Below, piece after piece: positions 11,741 to 24,451 of a stretch of 64,000 bases of DNA (its first letter is position 1; every line of letters starts with the position of its first letter). A program made the position numbers and the translations under genes. The DNA lies in the NCBI GenBank assembly GCA_907163375.1, contig CAJQUW010011301.1, positions 1-64,000 of the forward strand, written 5' to 3'. The notes beneath the pieces are model-generated. The model saw only the letters and a program-made list of their open reading frames with translations, was not told the DNA's origin and did no database searches. This stretch comes from Prostheceraeus crozeri (Eukaryota; Platyhelminthes; Polycladida; Euryleptidae).

Positions 11741-12884
11741 ATCTTCTTGTATGAAATGTTTTATATTTATCAAATAGAGAACCAAAACAATCATAATTCG
11801 GCAAAAAGATAGCTAGCAAAACGCTCTGCTCGAATAATTTATGCTCAAAGTCGTTCAAAATCCGTACGGCATATAAAACTGCATGACTAGAATAAAATGA
11901 CTGATCTTGCTAAAATTATGCTTTGTACGATAACATTCATAGAGATTACAAAAACTGAGCCCTGCTCCCCAAAGTAAACAGCAGAAGGAATGGATATCCT
12001 TCAAAAATACAATTTTTCATACGTATTTGGAAAATGAACAGAGTTTTATATAGTAGCACTCATCGAACGATCCGATACAAATAATTTTTATGAATATCAC
12101 TTTTATCAACATAAAGGAAATTTCTCTATCCGGATTTGATCATTCTTCATTTGAAAATCCTTCCAACCGGAAAGCATGCCCACAGCCCGAATACGCATTT
12201 CACTTCATCTGAAACACTGTCATTTCGAGTCAAACACCGTCGCGCCGTTATCAGTTACATTTTTAAGAATAGAGGTGATATCACGAAAAATTCACAGTTC
12301 AACGGAGAAACAGTCACTACCAAATGAAGTTTGAAGCGATGATACAAGGTCACTGAAAAAAAACATCTTCGCGGTTGGACCACAACACGGTTGTCCGAAT
12401 CTGATGATGGCTGGGACGTTGCGAGTATGAGAGATTTATGGATAAAGGATAATTCTAGTAGTTTTCGGGGTTAATTAGCTCACAAGACAAGACGGAAAAG
12501 CAGTCGAATGTAGGTCAGGTATTGAGTCATCGACGGACAGATACACAGCCTCAGCAATCAACACCTGTAAAAAAGAAGACAAATCTTGTGCTGATGTGCA
12601 GAGCAGAATTATCAAACTTAACGGATCTTAATTAACATTCTATGGGTAGGCCTACTCAAAGTTCAGAAGATAAATCATTTATAGTAATTTTAGGTGTTAC
12701 AGTAAAGAGAATTAAGAAAACTGCTTTTGGATTATTTCATCTCTGACAATGTGGGAAGCGATATTCTTAGGAATTTTGATAGCAAATGAAGATATTCAAG
12801 AGTGGTTGAATTGTGATCATTAACAATTTATCAATTATTTTTTTAATCAACACTCTTATTATTTATCAATAATTTTATTTTGAC
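11741..12884. other. No gene recognised
   Basis: No frame with recognisable similarity. It lies between the inverted-repeat arm and the hAT element. Confidence 0.3.
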
Positions 12885-13105
12885 ATTCAAGTCACGGCTG
12901 TGGAGCCGATGCGTTATCTCATCGGCTCCGGCTCCACGACACTGATGTGAAAGGCTCCGGCTCCGGCTCCGACTTCAAATTCAGGTTCTATCTATGCTGG
13001 TTATCCTGGATCCGTTGAACGGGTTTTTTGGATAACAGTGTGGCCTTTAGAGGCTTGCTACAATCATCAAATTAGTTTTCATTAACAAGCAACGACTTAA
13101 GTTAA

Positions 13106-15557
13106 CACTAGAACTACGGATGAGGTCAAAACGAACTCAAGTCACATTTTGAAATTTCATACTTGGTGAACAAAGCTTCTCTAGGAATTGATATTTACCG
13201 ACTTTTAATATATTTTGTCTGTTCTATCGTAGATGAAATTTCATTTAAATTGGTGATTCCCTTCACACTTAAATCCACCTGTTACCCTACAACTACGGAG
13301 TGATGTCATTTTGACCTCTCTTGTGTGAGAAAATTTTCGCAAAACTGAATTGCCTTTCAAATTAGAAATCTATGACAGCCGGATGTATATAATTGATAGT
13401 TCACGATCTACAAAGATTTCTATGATTTATGGCAACTTGAATTTCACTTTGAATGACATACTGTTGTTCAAAACACTTTTCGTATTGTAGATCTATGTTC
13501 CGCTCTCCATGACAATGCCATTGATTTCTTATTTGTCATGGTATTGCTTCTCATAAGGCCACTGATATTCAACACTAAGTATCAAAAGCCTGAAGAGTGA
13601 GTTCATACGCTATGAAACGTCGGCGACATTCCGCAGAAAAGCAGCAATACTCCTCGCACAATTGAGCGATAGTGGTTCTAGTTGTGAATCCAACAGTGAA
13701 GACGAGATAACACAAGCAAACAATGATGAATGTGACTCAACATCATCTGACACTGACACAGGATCTGTCAAAAATATCGAGCCACTACGAAAGCGGTTGA
13801 ATGTTCATGTGCATCCGGAAATCGGCAGTGGTGGTGATGAACTAGCTGCACCTATGGTTACCCAGGGTGACGATAACTTGAAGCATGACGTACCGACTTT
13901 CACCAGTCGTAGTGGCAAAGTGTGGCAAGAGCACAAGTCGGTGGGTGTTGGACGCTTGCCATCACATAATATCTTTCGTGCGAATGCGGGAATTACCACA
14001 AAGACTCGAGCTGCCGTAAATGATTCCAAACAAAGTGCTTTTTCATTATTGATGGATGAGAAGATGCTCAGATACATAAGAAGCTGCACTGAGATGGAAG
14101 CTAAGCGTGTGTTAGGTAACAGTGATTGGACATTTACACTTGATGAATTAGAAAAATTTATTGGATTATGCTATTTACGAGGCGTTTTTGGTGGGAAAAA
14201 TATACCTCTACATAGCTTCTGGAGCAACAAATTTGGGTTGCCGATTTTCAAAGATACCATGTCCAGAGACCGCTTTTCTGCAATTATGAAGTTCCTTCGC
14301 TTTGATGTAAAATCCTCTCGCAAAGCTCGACTTTCTGCTGATAAATTTGCACTAGCTTCAGATGTATGGAAACCCTTTATTCATAACTGTCAACAATGTT
14401 TTGTGCCATTTGAAAACTTAACAGTAGATGAACAATTACTGCCCTGTAAATCAAGATGTCCGTTTACACAGTTTTTACCGAACAAGCCTGATAAATACGG
14501 CATCAAGTTCTTTCTGCTTGTTGATGTCGAGACCAAATATTTGTGCAACGGGTTTCCTTATCTAGGAAAATATGATCCAAATTCTCGAAAGAAGCCTTTC
14601 GGCGACTTCGTTGTTCTTGAGCTGATGAAGCCTTATTATGGCCTTGGATATGGTGTCACAACCGACAATTATTTTAGGTCTCTAAAATTATGCGACGATT
14701 TGAAGTCTAAAAACACCAGCTTGGTTGGAACAGTAAAGAAAAGCAGACGTGAGTTACCCGACGTGCAAAAAATCATGACAAAGAATCATGTATATGACTC
14801 TAAAATTCTTCGCTCGGAATCTGGGTGTACGTTGACAGTTTACAAAGCCAAAAAGACCGAAGTTGTCGCTTTGTTGAGCACTTGACACGATAATGTCAAC
14901 ATCTCAGACAGTGAGAAGCGAAAACCAGAAACAATCTTGCATTATAACACAACAAAGGTCGGCGTTGATTGCATAGATCAGATGGCTCGGTTGTATTCCA
15001 CCAAATCTGCTTCGAGACGCTGGCCAGTCGATGTATTTTTCAACATACCCGACATGGCCGCTATCAATGCTTGGATTTTGCTCAGGTATGCAAACAACTC
15101 ATTCATCAGCCGTCGAAATTTTATCCTTGATCTCGGTAAGGAACTGACAGGCTTCAACACTCAAACAACAAGCCTTCCGTCTACTCCTTCACAGTCACGT
15201 CGATTTTGTGCTGAGCGTGGATGCCGAAACAAAACTCAAAATATGTGTGTTTCCTGTGCTTCTCACGTCTGTGGTAAACACGCTGAAAAAACCATAGTTT
15301 GTCTACACTGTAGAAAATAATGATGTTTTTTCGTTCATGCTTTGCCACTGTTCGTGCTCCTATTTCATACTCTTAAATTTTTTACATGTTATAAATATAG
15401 TCTACATCCTCAATCAAGTACTAGAAAGTTTTGAATACATGTATATTAGCTTATGGAAAGCAATTCCGACAATTAGATGATAATATTCTGTATGTGTGAG
15501 GTCATTTTGACCTCAGTCCGTAGTTTTAGTAATACATTTTCCACCGTATTTCTAGTG
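13106..15557 (+). mobile_element. piggyBac element, TTAA-flanked, inactive
   Basis: The left end cactagaactacgg (13106 on) and the right end ccgtatttctagtg (to 15557) are inverted repeats with one mismatch. TTAA flanks both ends (13102-13105 and 15558-15561). Subterminal motifs of the form aactacgg...gaggtcaaaa / ttttgacctcagtccgtag repeat near 13117, 13289 and 15500. It holds one transposase gene with two lesions and sits inside the hAT element. Confidence 0.92.
13612..15320 (+). pseudogene. piggyBac transposase, frameshift plus nonsense
   Basis: An ATG at 13612 opens MKRRRHSAEK. The frame then has to shift by one base in the A-run near 13637 to reach the long frame that continues from QLSDSGSSCESNSEDE. 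The body carries the DDE_Tnp_1_7 hallmarks NLTVDEQLLP and GVTTDNYFRS. A single in-frame TGA at 14883-14885 interrupts the text (ALLST, stop, HDNVNISDSEK), after which VGVDCIDQMARLYS follows in the same frame. The C-terminal cysteine-rich domain is complete (CAERGCRNKT...CVSCASHVCGKH...CLHC). About 550 codons in all. These two lesions inactivate it. Confidence 0.88.
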
Positions 15558-16667
15558 TTAATAATAAAAATGATAATAGCCTAATATAATGACAAATAAC
15601 ATACTTGTCATATATTTTTGCATGAATTGACTATCTCTGAAAGATAAAATAAAGTTATAGCCAGGATTGGTTAAATTAGATAAAGATCTCCCGCACTGGC
15701 TAAATATAAATTGGCCTAGCCTGCAACCAGTCTACTACGAGGCTACATTAAATAAGACCACATGGGTGTATGATATACCTAATTAGCCGTCACAGGGGCC
15801 GAATAGTAGTATAAGCTTTTTAACAAAGCTTGAATATGAAACTGGATAGCGCATGCCTCTAAATAGCTTATAGGGCCTGTATCTACTCGAACATGGAAAG
15901 GGTATCGGCTATATAGCCAAATATACCGTATCAATAAAGATATCAATTGCTTTATTGAATATTAAAGTGTATATAGGCTAGCTTAGGCTGTTATTGTTAT
16001 CTGTTATTGCCTTTATTCAATAGTCTGTTGGTCCATGAATAATATGATCGGTGGGTAGCCCACGACTCATCATCTGTAAAAATTGTAATTTAGATAGCCT
16101 CATTGCAGTGTAGGCTAGAAATGTACAATTGAAAATTATACTTGAAAAAATTAAAAATATCTAATTTAGGACAAGTTTTGTAATTCTATGCAGCATACTT
16201 AATAAGTTAAGGCCTAACTTACATTATATTAATTTCGTATTTTTCATTATGGCGTAAAGTTGCACTAAATAATTCATCAATGATTCATGTATATTATTAT
16301 ATTCAATTTATGTATAACACATTACCACTATTCCTCTGATGATGGTTAGGCTGATGAAACTGAACTCGGAGTATCACACAGTATGTTGCAGCGTGCTATG
16401 CATAATAAAAATTTGACTGCGAGCACCGAGCAGAAATCCCATTTACTTTGCTAGCTTTCGAATGCACGTGCGGTTTAATGTCACAGACAATAGAAAAGGG
16501 AGGTCAAAAGGCGCCTTTATTGAGAGCGTCTCAGTCTTTTTTTATTGTTTACATATAATTAGTCAGCATGATATCAGCATAAAGTGTTGACAGACGGAAA
16601 AAATAATAATGAAAATTCTTGAAATCCACAGGTCTATGACATTTGGGGAAATATTATTACACGATAC

Positions 16668-17078
16668 GGCTCTTGTGCAGTCCTCCCCCCCCATTTTTTC
16701 TCTGGTCAAAAGATGCAGCACCATTGGATGTCCGTTTCAGCATCACCGGTTTGAGTGAAGCATTCCGTGCTGTTGTAAAAATCTACGTGGGTAATTGCGA
16801 TGTCATGGTCGCAAACTTCGTCAGCAAGTCAACATTGTAATTTGCCTTCGGGTTTTTCGTATTGAAATATATCCTTTGAATTTTGAAGTCAAAGGAAATT
16901 CATTGTGAATGAGATACCTTTAAAATAATAGGGCGCTACTAGAAGTGGCTGGGTCGCTTATTGCTATAGCCATGCGGTCATTCGTGTGAGTGTGAAGAGT
17001 TATCCCTCCAATCAAAATTGATCAAATTGAATAATCGATTGTTTTGAAAAATGTAGGTGGGGGGACTGCACAAGAGCC
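16668..17078. mobile_element. Small MITE inside the hAT element
   Basis: An inverted repeat pair of about 22 bp, ggctcttgtgcagtcctccc at 16668 and ggggggactgcacaagagcc ending at 17078, encloses 411 bp without a coding frame. TA follows the right end (17079-17080). On the left, TA is separated from the repeat by one base, so the border is slightly uncertain. This fits a non-autonomous Tc1/mariner-type element. Confidence 0.55.
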
Positions 17079-17661
17079 TACAATACAATCTAAGGAAATT
17101 GGCATTGTCACGGATGCCAGTAGTTTCTGCCAGTAGCCATACCGATAGATGATAGCCTACATAGTAACCGTATTATATTTAAGACATTGCGCAAGAAATG
17201 TAGCTATATTATCTTTGCTGACTGAACTGGAAATGTGTACATAAATGACTGGCGACTTGTCTCTAGGAATCTACAATCATCTAGTTAGCATGCATATAAC
17301 AAGTCTTCAAATTAATGGATTTTGGAGAATACGTTGTCAATATGGAAATTAGTCTTACGAAACATATGCAATGCAAAAATATTACACATGTGTGTAAATA
17401 TATAATAAATATAATACAAAAGAAGGCGGCAACTGCAAAGAAAGATATCGTGGAGGACAGATCATTGGTATACTTAAAAGACATATTTTTAGGTTTCAAA
17501 TGATTTAATTTTTTTATGATGCCAATTAATAACTTTCAAAATTCTAGATTTATATCAAAGCTCAAACTATCGGAGCCGGAGCCGGAGCCTTTGTGATAAA
17601 TCGGCTCCGGCTCCGACCAAAACCATCGACTCCGGCTCGGCTCCACAGCCCTGATTCAAGT

Positions 17662-19443
17662 ACCGGTAACTGTTTTTACAAAAAATGCAATCTGCAAATT
17701 AAAACAGAGCCTTACCGAGATGTAGCCTATTACCGACTGCTTGTCAACCGTTCATGCGATGAAGATATTCAGGAATGCTTGAATTTTTATTATAGTATTT
17801 AATACCGCACATGTAATTTTATTTTGATATCTTATTTTATTTTAAACAATTTGTTTAAAATCTTAATCTGCAAACACATACACACGTAATGTCATCTTGT
17901 TTACCGCTTATATGACAGCATCTCTGCAGGTAATTCATGGTGGGCCTACAACTAACATGTGACCATAATAGCTAGGCCTACGATGATATTGAAAAGTGCG
18001 AAGCATAATTTGTAATAAGTAAACACAAATTGAATAAAAGAGTAGCAATGAGTTTGTACTTTGATTGTTTTATATTTATCGTAAAGCATGAAAAATTATT
18101 GATTTTGCAAAACTAAACCTATTGTTGGACTGCAACGCATGACTGATCTTTATTACAGTGTGCATGTAGCCTACAACGTGCAGTCCGTCGTGTAGCATCT
18201 ATGCCTTTTGTGTGCTTGATCATTTTTCTTAAACTACTCGAAATGTCAAATTGATACCATTTTTCTAAAATGTGGCAATTCTGAAAAAATTAATTGAATA
18301 TCATAGGCGGTAGCTACAGGTTTTCAATTCAACATATATAAAATGGAAATAGTGTCCTATTTAAACAAGCTTCCTTGATGGATCCATCTTTCAGAAAATA
18401 GATTAAATTGCATAACTTAAGCAGATATCGAATAGCTCACGTACAGGAATTAAGGGGCCGAAACGTGAATCTTGCTCAAGTTCCTGCTGATGACCTCTAT
18501 TGCTTTTGTCCTCATCAACTTTATCTCAGCATATATCAATTATCTGTTTTAGTTGCACTTCATGTAACCTGTGGGAAAGCCAGATCGGTCCTTTGGAGGG
18601 ATCAAATTCTTTACTTTTCATTATCTTCAGCTTCATCTTCTCACTTCGATTGAAGCATTTGCGTAACACCACACGTGGTTGACCAGTTATCCGCATTAGA
18701 AATGACAGGTCTGTTTGTAATTGTATTTGACTGATAGCAGATTGGGATTTAGATAAGTTACAAAGTTTGAAGTATATAAGCAGACACACAAGTGTCATGT
18801 CTATAATGACTCCTTTTTAGACGCTAATGTCATAAGTAAGTTGTTAGATTAATAATTTTGTTTAAAACGCAGTAATAAGTTATATTTTTTTCTTCTTTCA
18901 GTTTTTAGTTAGGCCTATAGTATTATTATTTTTCTTTATGATCTACCGGAGGTTAGCCTCAACCAATTTAATCAATAGTTTGTCCGCATTGATAAAAACA
19001 TTCTCCATCTAAAATTTTTGCAGTCCTGAAATAGAACTTTATGACTTATAGCATGTTTGACTGTTTCAAAAATTTTTTCAATTATTTGTCATCCAAATAT
19101 TGATACTATTGCACAAGTATACTACATATCTAAATATTGAAGTGCTAAATTAAAATGGTTTTAATGCGCTAATTAAGTTCTTTCGTGCTCATAGTTTCTA
19201 AGGTTTTTGGAATGCAACTATTTTGTCTCAACATAACCAGATGTTTGTGCTATTTTCAATGTAAGCAATCAGAAATTACGAATTTGAAAACAATATATTA
19301 CCATTTCAACATATTCCAATTTGATTATGATTCTTTTGACGACACAATCAACTTTTGATCGATTTTTCAACGAGAAACGTCGTCGTGAAAACTGATATAC
19401 ATGCACATTCTCATATTAAATTCAAAGTGAATAAGCCTTGGGC
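17662..19443. other. No gene recognised
   Basis: AT-rich, only short frames, no recognisable protein or paired repeat. Confidence 0.3.
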
Positions 19444-19582
19444 ATGTGACATCATTTGTGTGATGAAAAACCCAAGTAAAACGATGTGTTTCTTGATAGC
19501 TATAATATTTATATATAAATAAATATTATAGCTATCAAGAAACACAACGCTTTACTTGGGTTTTCGATTACACAAATGAATT
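19444..19582. repeat. Long near-perfect hairpin (inverted repeat)
   Basis: The left arm (about 19452-19512) containing aacccaagtaaaacgatgtg and tttcttgatagctataatat is matched in inverse orientation by the right arm (about 19520-19580) with very few mismatches and a loop under 10 bp. It could be a palindromic MITE or a fold-back RNA source. Confidence 0.7.
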
Positions 19583-21279
19583 CAAAGTATTGGTAGGACT
19601 CCTAAAATGTGATATGTCTGCTATGAGGAACTAAGAGGAATTGAGATATTTTGTTATCAGTGAATTAAGTATGACGCTAGTAGCTCTTTAGTATTTGTAA
19701 AATTAAGAGCAGATATAGCAGTAGTCAATAATAGAAGTGTCTCTACGTGTTCATGGTCAATAAACCCAAATCCATGACCAAATCTCTCCTTTGATTTTGT
19801 TTTCGGGATTTCCAAATACATGTACCAATACTTGCAGTTAAATGCTGAAACTAAGTTGACAAAATAAATTCAGAAACATTTAGAAGCTTACCATTTTTCT
19901 GTAGTTTGATCCAAGAGGTGCATTTTTAATTTTGATGCAAAAATCAAAGGAACTTGATGACTTCATTGACTGGAAGAACTCACTGACTACATGCGAGTGT
20001 TCATTTTCGAGTTGTGCTCCATTTTGTGCATGATAGCTAAGCAAGATGATGAAAAAACGTAGACGATCAGAAACCGACGATGAATAAATAAAGGTGTGTA
20101 AGTAGAAATATCCTCTTGATGCGCTGACTTTTGTAATATTAAGCAGTTAACGTAAACGCGCGTTCGACACGAGAGTGAAGAGTGCACAAGCTAATGCGCC
20201 TTGCACAGCTTTCTGTTCCACGTGATGGGCGGATAATAATTATTAAGCAGGGACGCTGAGTCACAGCGCAGCTAGAGAATATTATCGACCGCTCATTGCT
20301 CCCGAATGCGGCCACGACCAGGCTGCCAACAATGTGAACGAACTTCCTCAGCTGCGTGCGCGTGGCGAATTTCCTTAATATAGTGACGGAAAATTATAGA
20401 AGCGTAATATGATTACGCAGACTGAGCGAGATGCTTATGTAATTGTTTGGTTGTTCAGTTGCATACTGATTTAATATCACTAGCTAAGTAATTTAGCGAA
20501 CACACGAGCAAACTGATCAAAGTCGACTTGCTGATGGGCATGGTATGGAACTTAGAAACTTCAATAAATGCTTTAATTTGAGAAGCAAAATGTGTGCCGA
20601 TAGAACTGCTTAGGCTCCCTTAATAATGAAAATATATGACTGATGTTGCTATTGTAGCTACAGTGTACATGTAGTGAATGTGAAAGATGATGAAAAATGA
20701 GTAGAAGAAGAAGAAAAGGGGAACGAGTGAGTGAGTGAGAAAGAGAGAGAGAGTAGTGATGAAGTCACCTGAATATTTATTTTATACACACCATTTCATG
20801 AAATATAAATAGGCATATATAAAATACTCGAAATAATAGTAGACATGCACATTTCAGGCCCACATGTTTCATATGTCGATATCCATGGAAATGACATAAT
20901 GCACTCTCTTTAAGATTTGAAAGAAATTGTTGGTGCCATCATAGAAAAATATCAACAGTTTCCTGACAATTATTCCATTATTCAATCATTTAATTAAGTT
21001 TCATGGCAAAAAAATCAGCCATTTATCAACGACGCAAAACTGTGATATAGTACAGACTTTATTATTGGGTATTTCCTGTGACGTTGCATTTCTATTTTAT
21101 TGAGAGATGATTGTAATCAGAGTTTATGAGAGCTGATGATCATCATTGTGATATGCATGAGTTCAAAAAATTGTACGGGTGAAGTTACCGCACATTGAAA
21201 TCACCATGCAATTAAAACCGGCTTTTACGACAGTTACTCATAAGCGGATCCTGCCTATTGCAAGATTTTTCTTTCATCA
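19583..21279. other. No gene recognised; purine microsatellite at 20700-20757
   Basis: No supported gene. A purine-rich simple repeat (gaagaagaag, gagtgagtgagaaagagagagag) lies at about 20703-20757. A GC-richer stretch at about 20180-20390 has no frame. Confidence 0.4.
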
Positions 21280-21545
21280 AACTTAGTAAATGCAAAAAAT
21301 CATTTGTTTGGATAACCAAACAAATATTACCTAGGCATTTGATAAACGTTTTCTAAATTTCGCAAAATTCGTTAATATCGACTTACATACAAAATGTAGC
21401 AAATATTTGTTAGGCAATTGTTACACATTTCCTAAATTTGTTAAATTTCCAAAACGTTTGTTAAACTATTCAAATCTTATAAATTTTCCAAGTAAATACC
21501 AAATATTTGGTAAAGTTGATAATTTTTTTTTCTCGGGTAGTTAAC
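21280..21545 (-). repeat. Right member of a distant inverted repeat
   Basis: Read on the minus strand from 21545 it starts ctacccgagaaaaaaaaatt and continues with aaatatttggtaaa-type iterations, like 11405-11740. The two are in opposite orientation, 10.1 kb apart end to end. Confidence 0.45.
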
Positions 21546-21954
21546 TGAGTAGTAAGGCCTCCGTCAATTCATGTAGATGGCAAAATGATGGTATTGCTAC
21601 ATTTAGAATCTATGCAAGAAGATGACAAGCGGCAAGGGGAAAAGAAGATGAGGAGAGAGAAGGATAAACGATTGACGGCTTAAGAATTCAGCTGACGTGA
21701 ATTTTATTTAGAGACAGTTGAGTTATTTTACATTGCTCCCAAACTATAGTAGCTACGGGTCTAACCTTTGTATGACTTCTACCTTGCTTGCATTTTTGAT
21801 ATCCAACCCAACTTTTATCAATGTGCACCATTATTTTTGTCATTTATTCAATAGCGACTTTTGAAGTAGAGAAATTTTGTCAATTTCGCAATAGAATCAT
21901 AAGCAATGCTGTCAATTTTGAATATCTTAAGAGACTGAAAATTATTGAGTCAGT

Positions 21955-22215
21955 AAAAGTCACCGACACCTTTGATCCTCGACTGCACTCGCCTGATCCA
22001 GAAATCGAGAAATCGAACAATCAGCTGTCGACACCACTTGGCAATGACTACTGCTTTCACTCGCATTCCCTCGTCAGCGTGGCCTAGTAAAGAAGGTGCG
22101 AGCTCGTCTACACCGCAGACTTCGGTTCGATTCCTGGGTCAGGTGAAGTAATTTCGGATCAAAGGTGTTGGTTTCTTTTATTGAATTATTCGCTGTCAAT
22201 TCAACATATTACGAC
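21955..22215 (+). repeat. tRNA-derived SINE copy with inverted tail fragment
   Basis: The A box tggcctagtaaag (22080-22092) and B box ggttcgattcc (22124-22134) are 31 bp apart, then a tail follows through atcaaaggtgttgg. An oppositely oriented tail piece (gacacctttgatcctcgact) lies just before it at 21964. The head matches the minus-strand copy at 9877-10070 closely. Confidence 0.55.
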
Positions 22216-24451
22216 AAAAAAGGGTTGAGCAACTATTGTGCTTGGACTGGGAACATTTCGTCATTTTAAAAATCTTCAAATAGCATTTGAAATTCCATGA
22301 AACAGTAAAGTGCATCCAATTCACAGAATTAGATTAGCCGCTTTTTCCCAATACTTTTTTGCAGCTTTTATCCAATAGGCCTACTAACTGCTTGGTGTCG
22401 ATTGTTTGTTTGTTATTATAGCATACTATATTAGCTATACTACATGTATATTACATTATAACATGCAATGTGCGACTCTTTCCCTCCAAGAAATGAAGAC
22501 TGAAGCGAACTATCTAATTCTGTAATTCCATGCCGATGCAAATAGGAGCCTACTAACTGTGCGTGAATTAAATGAACCCATTTGGCTGATATTGTCGACA
22601 CACTGCTTATTGTTCGATCGAATTTCGTCAAGTCATCAACCGTACAAGATGCGATTCCTTTTTACAATTGAAGTAGACATTTTTGCTATGAAAAGCAGCA
22701 CAAAGTTAGAACTTGTTATTTTGTTGGAATTTATGTTAGCTGCTTAGAAGTAACATATTCAGATTGTGGTGTCTATGAAATGCTATTCAAATATTCGAAA
22801 CAAGTATCTGAAACTCAAGCTTATATCGACGGCAGAGGTTCTGAAGCTACCATCAACAAAACAGCTGTTGTTCATTTCAACCGAAAAAGCGAGAAGTCGG
22901 CTTAACCGCATTCACTATCGACAACTCAATTTGTATGAATGCGCTTTTTTGACGGAGCATAGAGACGTGACGCATATTGTTTTATTCATGTACTACATGT
23001 ATTTGCCCATGATTACTTTTTCCTAAGAGCTGAAGGACTATCAATATTTTGGTTTGATATCGATCTCAGCTGTTGAAATATTTTGAGTCGACCAAATTTA
23101 CAAATACTTGACTTGCTCGACTTTACAAAACTTTCTGTATAAGTATAACCCACTAGGTGGCTGCCTAGCATCCTTCTAGAAGAAAGAAGGTTTCTGAATT
23201 ATCATTTTTATTCATTATGTTGTATGTAGACCTAAGAAAATTTTAATGATCTTAATTCGCACATGCTCTTTTCAAATTACGTATCGGCTAAAGTCAAATT
23301 GGCTGGAATGAATCAAATTAGACAAGGATTGAAAATTGAAGCAAGTTTATAACTTAAATACAATTGTTTCTTCTTCGTTTCTAATTAATTCATTTCTTGT
23401 ATTCGACGTTAATGTAATCAATGCAGACATTCGATTAATTTATACTTCATTCCAATGTCGTTATCTGAAAGAAGATATTAATTTCAAGTACACGATCAAG
23501 TATGTCTATCATTGCATTGATTCTTATGCTTTCTCTATTCAGTAATTTTAGAGTACATTTCTATCTTCTTTTTCCGAGGGTCTATTCGGAAGTTGGCAGC
23601 TGTTTGAAATTGGAAAACGAACTCAAAGCTCATCGATAATTTGATACAGCAGAATAAATATCATAAATGTGTTAAAAAAAGATGATACGATTTTCAAAGA
23701 GTATCATTCAACTGTGAGACAGAATATAGCTTTGAAAGCAGAGATTAATATTTCTTTGATCAGCTTATTGGAACACTGATTCTCTACCAGCTAAACAAAC
23801 TTTCAGATTAATCAATTTTCACTTTAATCAATCTCAATGTATTCGAGCGAGAAATGGGAAGATATATGAAAGTTAAGTAGTTGCTACGCATTTGAAATGG
23901 AAAATCCCTTCTTAATTAAATATCGGAGAACTAATGAAAACTTTTCATGCTTTTGCAACAAATTTCAAGGGAACAGAAATAATTGGTAATTTCCAATTGT
24001 TCCCTCAGAAAGAGCGAAATGTCGAGAAAAGAACGAATAAATGTATGACAACTTATGAGCAGCCAAACAAAACATTTAATGAAAGCGTCACAAGCTGTCA
24101 AATAAAACTAGTGAAATTAGGATATATAAACAAAATTCGAATACTTTGATGAACTCCTGATGTTCACAGATGCTAGCAACGGACGAATGCAAGCAGGAAT
24201 TTTTGCAAGAGCGTCACTAGAAAAATGTGCCATTTTTATGAAAATCTAACCTTTCCTCACTTCTTGGACTGTAATTTTCACATTCGCAACGCTATTTCAT
24301 CGGAACAAACTTGCCAACCATCTGTTGATAATTATGAGGAATGGCTCTTGATTATTGATCATGTCTATACGTTGTAAAGGGAAACTATAATGAAGGCATA
24401 TAGACTGCAACTTATTGTCGCACAGTAGCGGTGTAAGAAGTCACAGCCCAA
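22216..24451. other. No gene recognised
   Basis: Several frames of 60-86 codons without any recognisable domain. Treated as non-coding. Confidence 0.3.

Larger units (their letters stand above)
12893..17653. mobile_element. Non-autonomous hAT element carrying a piggyBac
   Basis: The left end reads cacggctgtggagccg and the right end cggctccacagccctg: near-perfect inverted repeats with the CAGGGCTGTGGAG form known for hAT elements. The 8 bases attcaagt occur directly outside both ends (12885-12892 and 17654-17661), the diagnostic hAT target duplication. Subterminal regions contain several ggctccggctcc iterations at both ends (12925-12990 and 17570-17640). No hAT transposase is visible inside. 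Removing the 2452-bp piggyBac and its TTAA leaves about 2.3 kb. Confidence 0.88.

Noticed and set aside
22060..22150. Possible genuine tRNA gene
   Set aside because: A and B boxes are present, but acceptor and T stems do not pair, and a related copy exists elsewhere. Treated as a SINE head.
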